NCBI GenBank assembly: GCA_035267205.1
Contig: DATFLZ010000154.1
Location: forward strand, 1-21,869
DNA: 21,869 bases
Origin: CAXMST01 sp035267205
GTDB taxonomy: Bacteria; Actinomycetota; Thermoleophilia; Solirubrobacterales; 70-9
Direction of reading: 5' to 3'
Position numbers and translations under genes: made by a program. Shown piece after piece: positions 21,478 to 21,869 of this stretch (position 1 is its first letter; each line of letters begins with the position of its first letter). The notes below the pieces were generated by a model. It did not search any database. It was not told where the DNA came from and was given only the letters and a program-made list of their open reading frames with translations.

Positions 21478-21869
21478 ATGAAGACGGCGATCGGACTACC
21501 GAATGCAGTACCGGACACGAGTGGCGGGGACCTCGTCGAGTTTGCCCGCCGCGCCGACCAGCGCGGCTTCTCCAGCCTGGGGACGATCGACCGGCTCGTC
21601 TACGGCAACTACGAGCCGCTCGCGGCCCTCGCCGCCGCCGCCGCGGTGACCGAGCGGATCGGGCTGCTGACCTCTGTCATGCTCGGCCCGCTTCGTCTCA
21701 ACGCGGTGCAGACCGCGAAGCAGGCGCTCAGCATCAGCGCGCTCTCGGACGGCCGTCTGACGCTCGGGATCGGCCTCGGGGCCCGGGGCGACGACTTCGA
21801 GGCATCCGGAGTCGCCTACGAGGACACGGGCGCAATGCTCGAGGAGATGCTCGATTACATGGTCGAGAC
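21478..21869 (+). CDS. Luciferase-like (LLM) flavin- or F420-dependent oxidoreductase, 3'-truncated by window edge
   Basis: The first 130 residues of a TIM-barrel LLM-class oxidoreductase. It reads MKTAIGLPNAVPDTSGGDLV, then ARRADQRGFSSLGTIDRLVY, a block AAAVTERIGLLTSVMLGPLR, and SALSDGRLTLGIGLGARGDDF. This follows the family order of strand 1, helix 1, strand 2 with an Asp/His-type pocket position, and the SDGRLTLGIGLG strand that contacts the cofactor. Actinobacterial members use either FMN or F420, and the fragment does not decide which. The start is fixed by a strong Shine-Dalgarno 5 bases upstream. It lies 94 bases after the BBE gene, and co-transcription is possible but not shown. Confidence 0.88.
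   Translation, partial: MKTAIGLPNAVPDTSGGDLVEFARRADQRGFSSLGTIDRLVYGNYEPLAALAAAAAVTERIGLLTSVMLGPLRLNAVQTAKQALSISALSDGRLTLGIGLGARGDDFEASGVAYEDTGAMLEEMLDYMVE

Noticed and set aside
1..21869. tRNA genes, insertion sequences, prophage or integration sites
   Set aside because: No cloverleaf, transposase, integrase or terminal repeats were recognised on either strand. Coding density and base composition look uniform.

Overview
The window is strongly GC-rich, about two-thirds G+C or more by eye. It has GTG starts, GC-biased third codon positions and long spurious antisense reading frames. The gene set is a TreT-type trehalose synthase, a WS/DGAT acyltransferase, an EthA-like Baeyer-Villiger monooxygenase, a stand-alone LigD-type polymerase, a PucR regulator, a luciferase-like monooxygenase and a choice-of-anchor-L/RTX surface protein. 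This suggests a free-living actinomycete. My best guess is class Thermoleophilia (Solirubrobacterales-like), but that placement is inference. Eighteen protein genes cover almost the whole window, the first and last cut by its edges. No tRNA, rRNA, CRISPR or insertion sequence was seen, and no gene-free gap exceeds about 125 bases.

Left part (1-8221): a truncated PhyH-type dioxygenase is followed by a NarL-family response regulator. A GAF sensor kinase faces that regulator tail to tail. Two paralogous SQR-like flavoproteins diverge from a shared 109-base region. The leftward one is translationally coupled to the trehalose synthase, and the rightward one to the WS/DGAT gene. The block therefore joins redox enzymes to two storage or stress products, trehalose and neutral lipid.

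Middle part (8222-14070): a strong bidirectional hairpin terminator separates the WS/DGAT gene from a secreted protein with 15 uninterrupted RTX nonapeptides. Then come glutaminase, a divergent DcsG-like ATP-grasp enzyme, a zinc-free MDR oxidoreductase and a PucR regulator.

Right part (14071-21869): the PucR gene diverges from the EthA-like monooxygenase. The 3' end of the monooxygenase overlaps the 3' end of an AidB-like acyl-CoA dehydrogenase by 90 bases on opposite strands. The AidB gene diverges from a LigD polymerase-domain gene, giving a possible DNA-damage pair. An MFS_3 exporter, a Tat-exported bicovalent BBE-type flavoprotein and the start of a luciferase-like monooxygenase follow.

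The most general signal is promoter placement. At least seven genes have a TANNNT-like -10 box ending only 6 to 10 bases before the start codon and no Shine-Dalgarno, which predicts leaderless mRNAs. Another five genes have clear Shine-Dalgarno sequences, and two rely on stop/start overlap.
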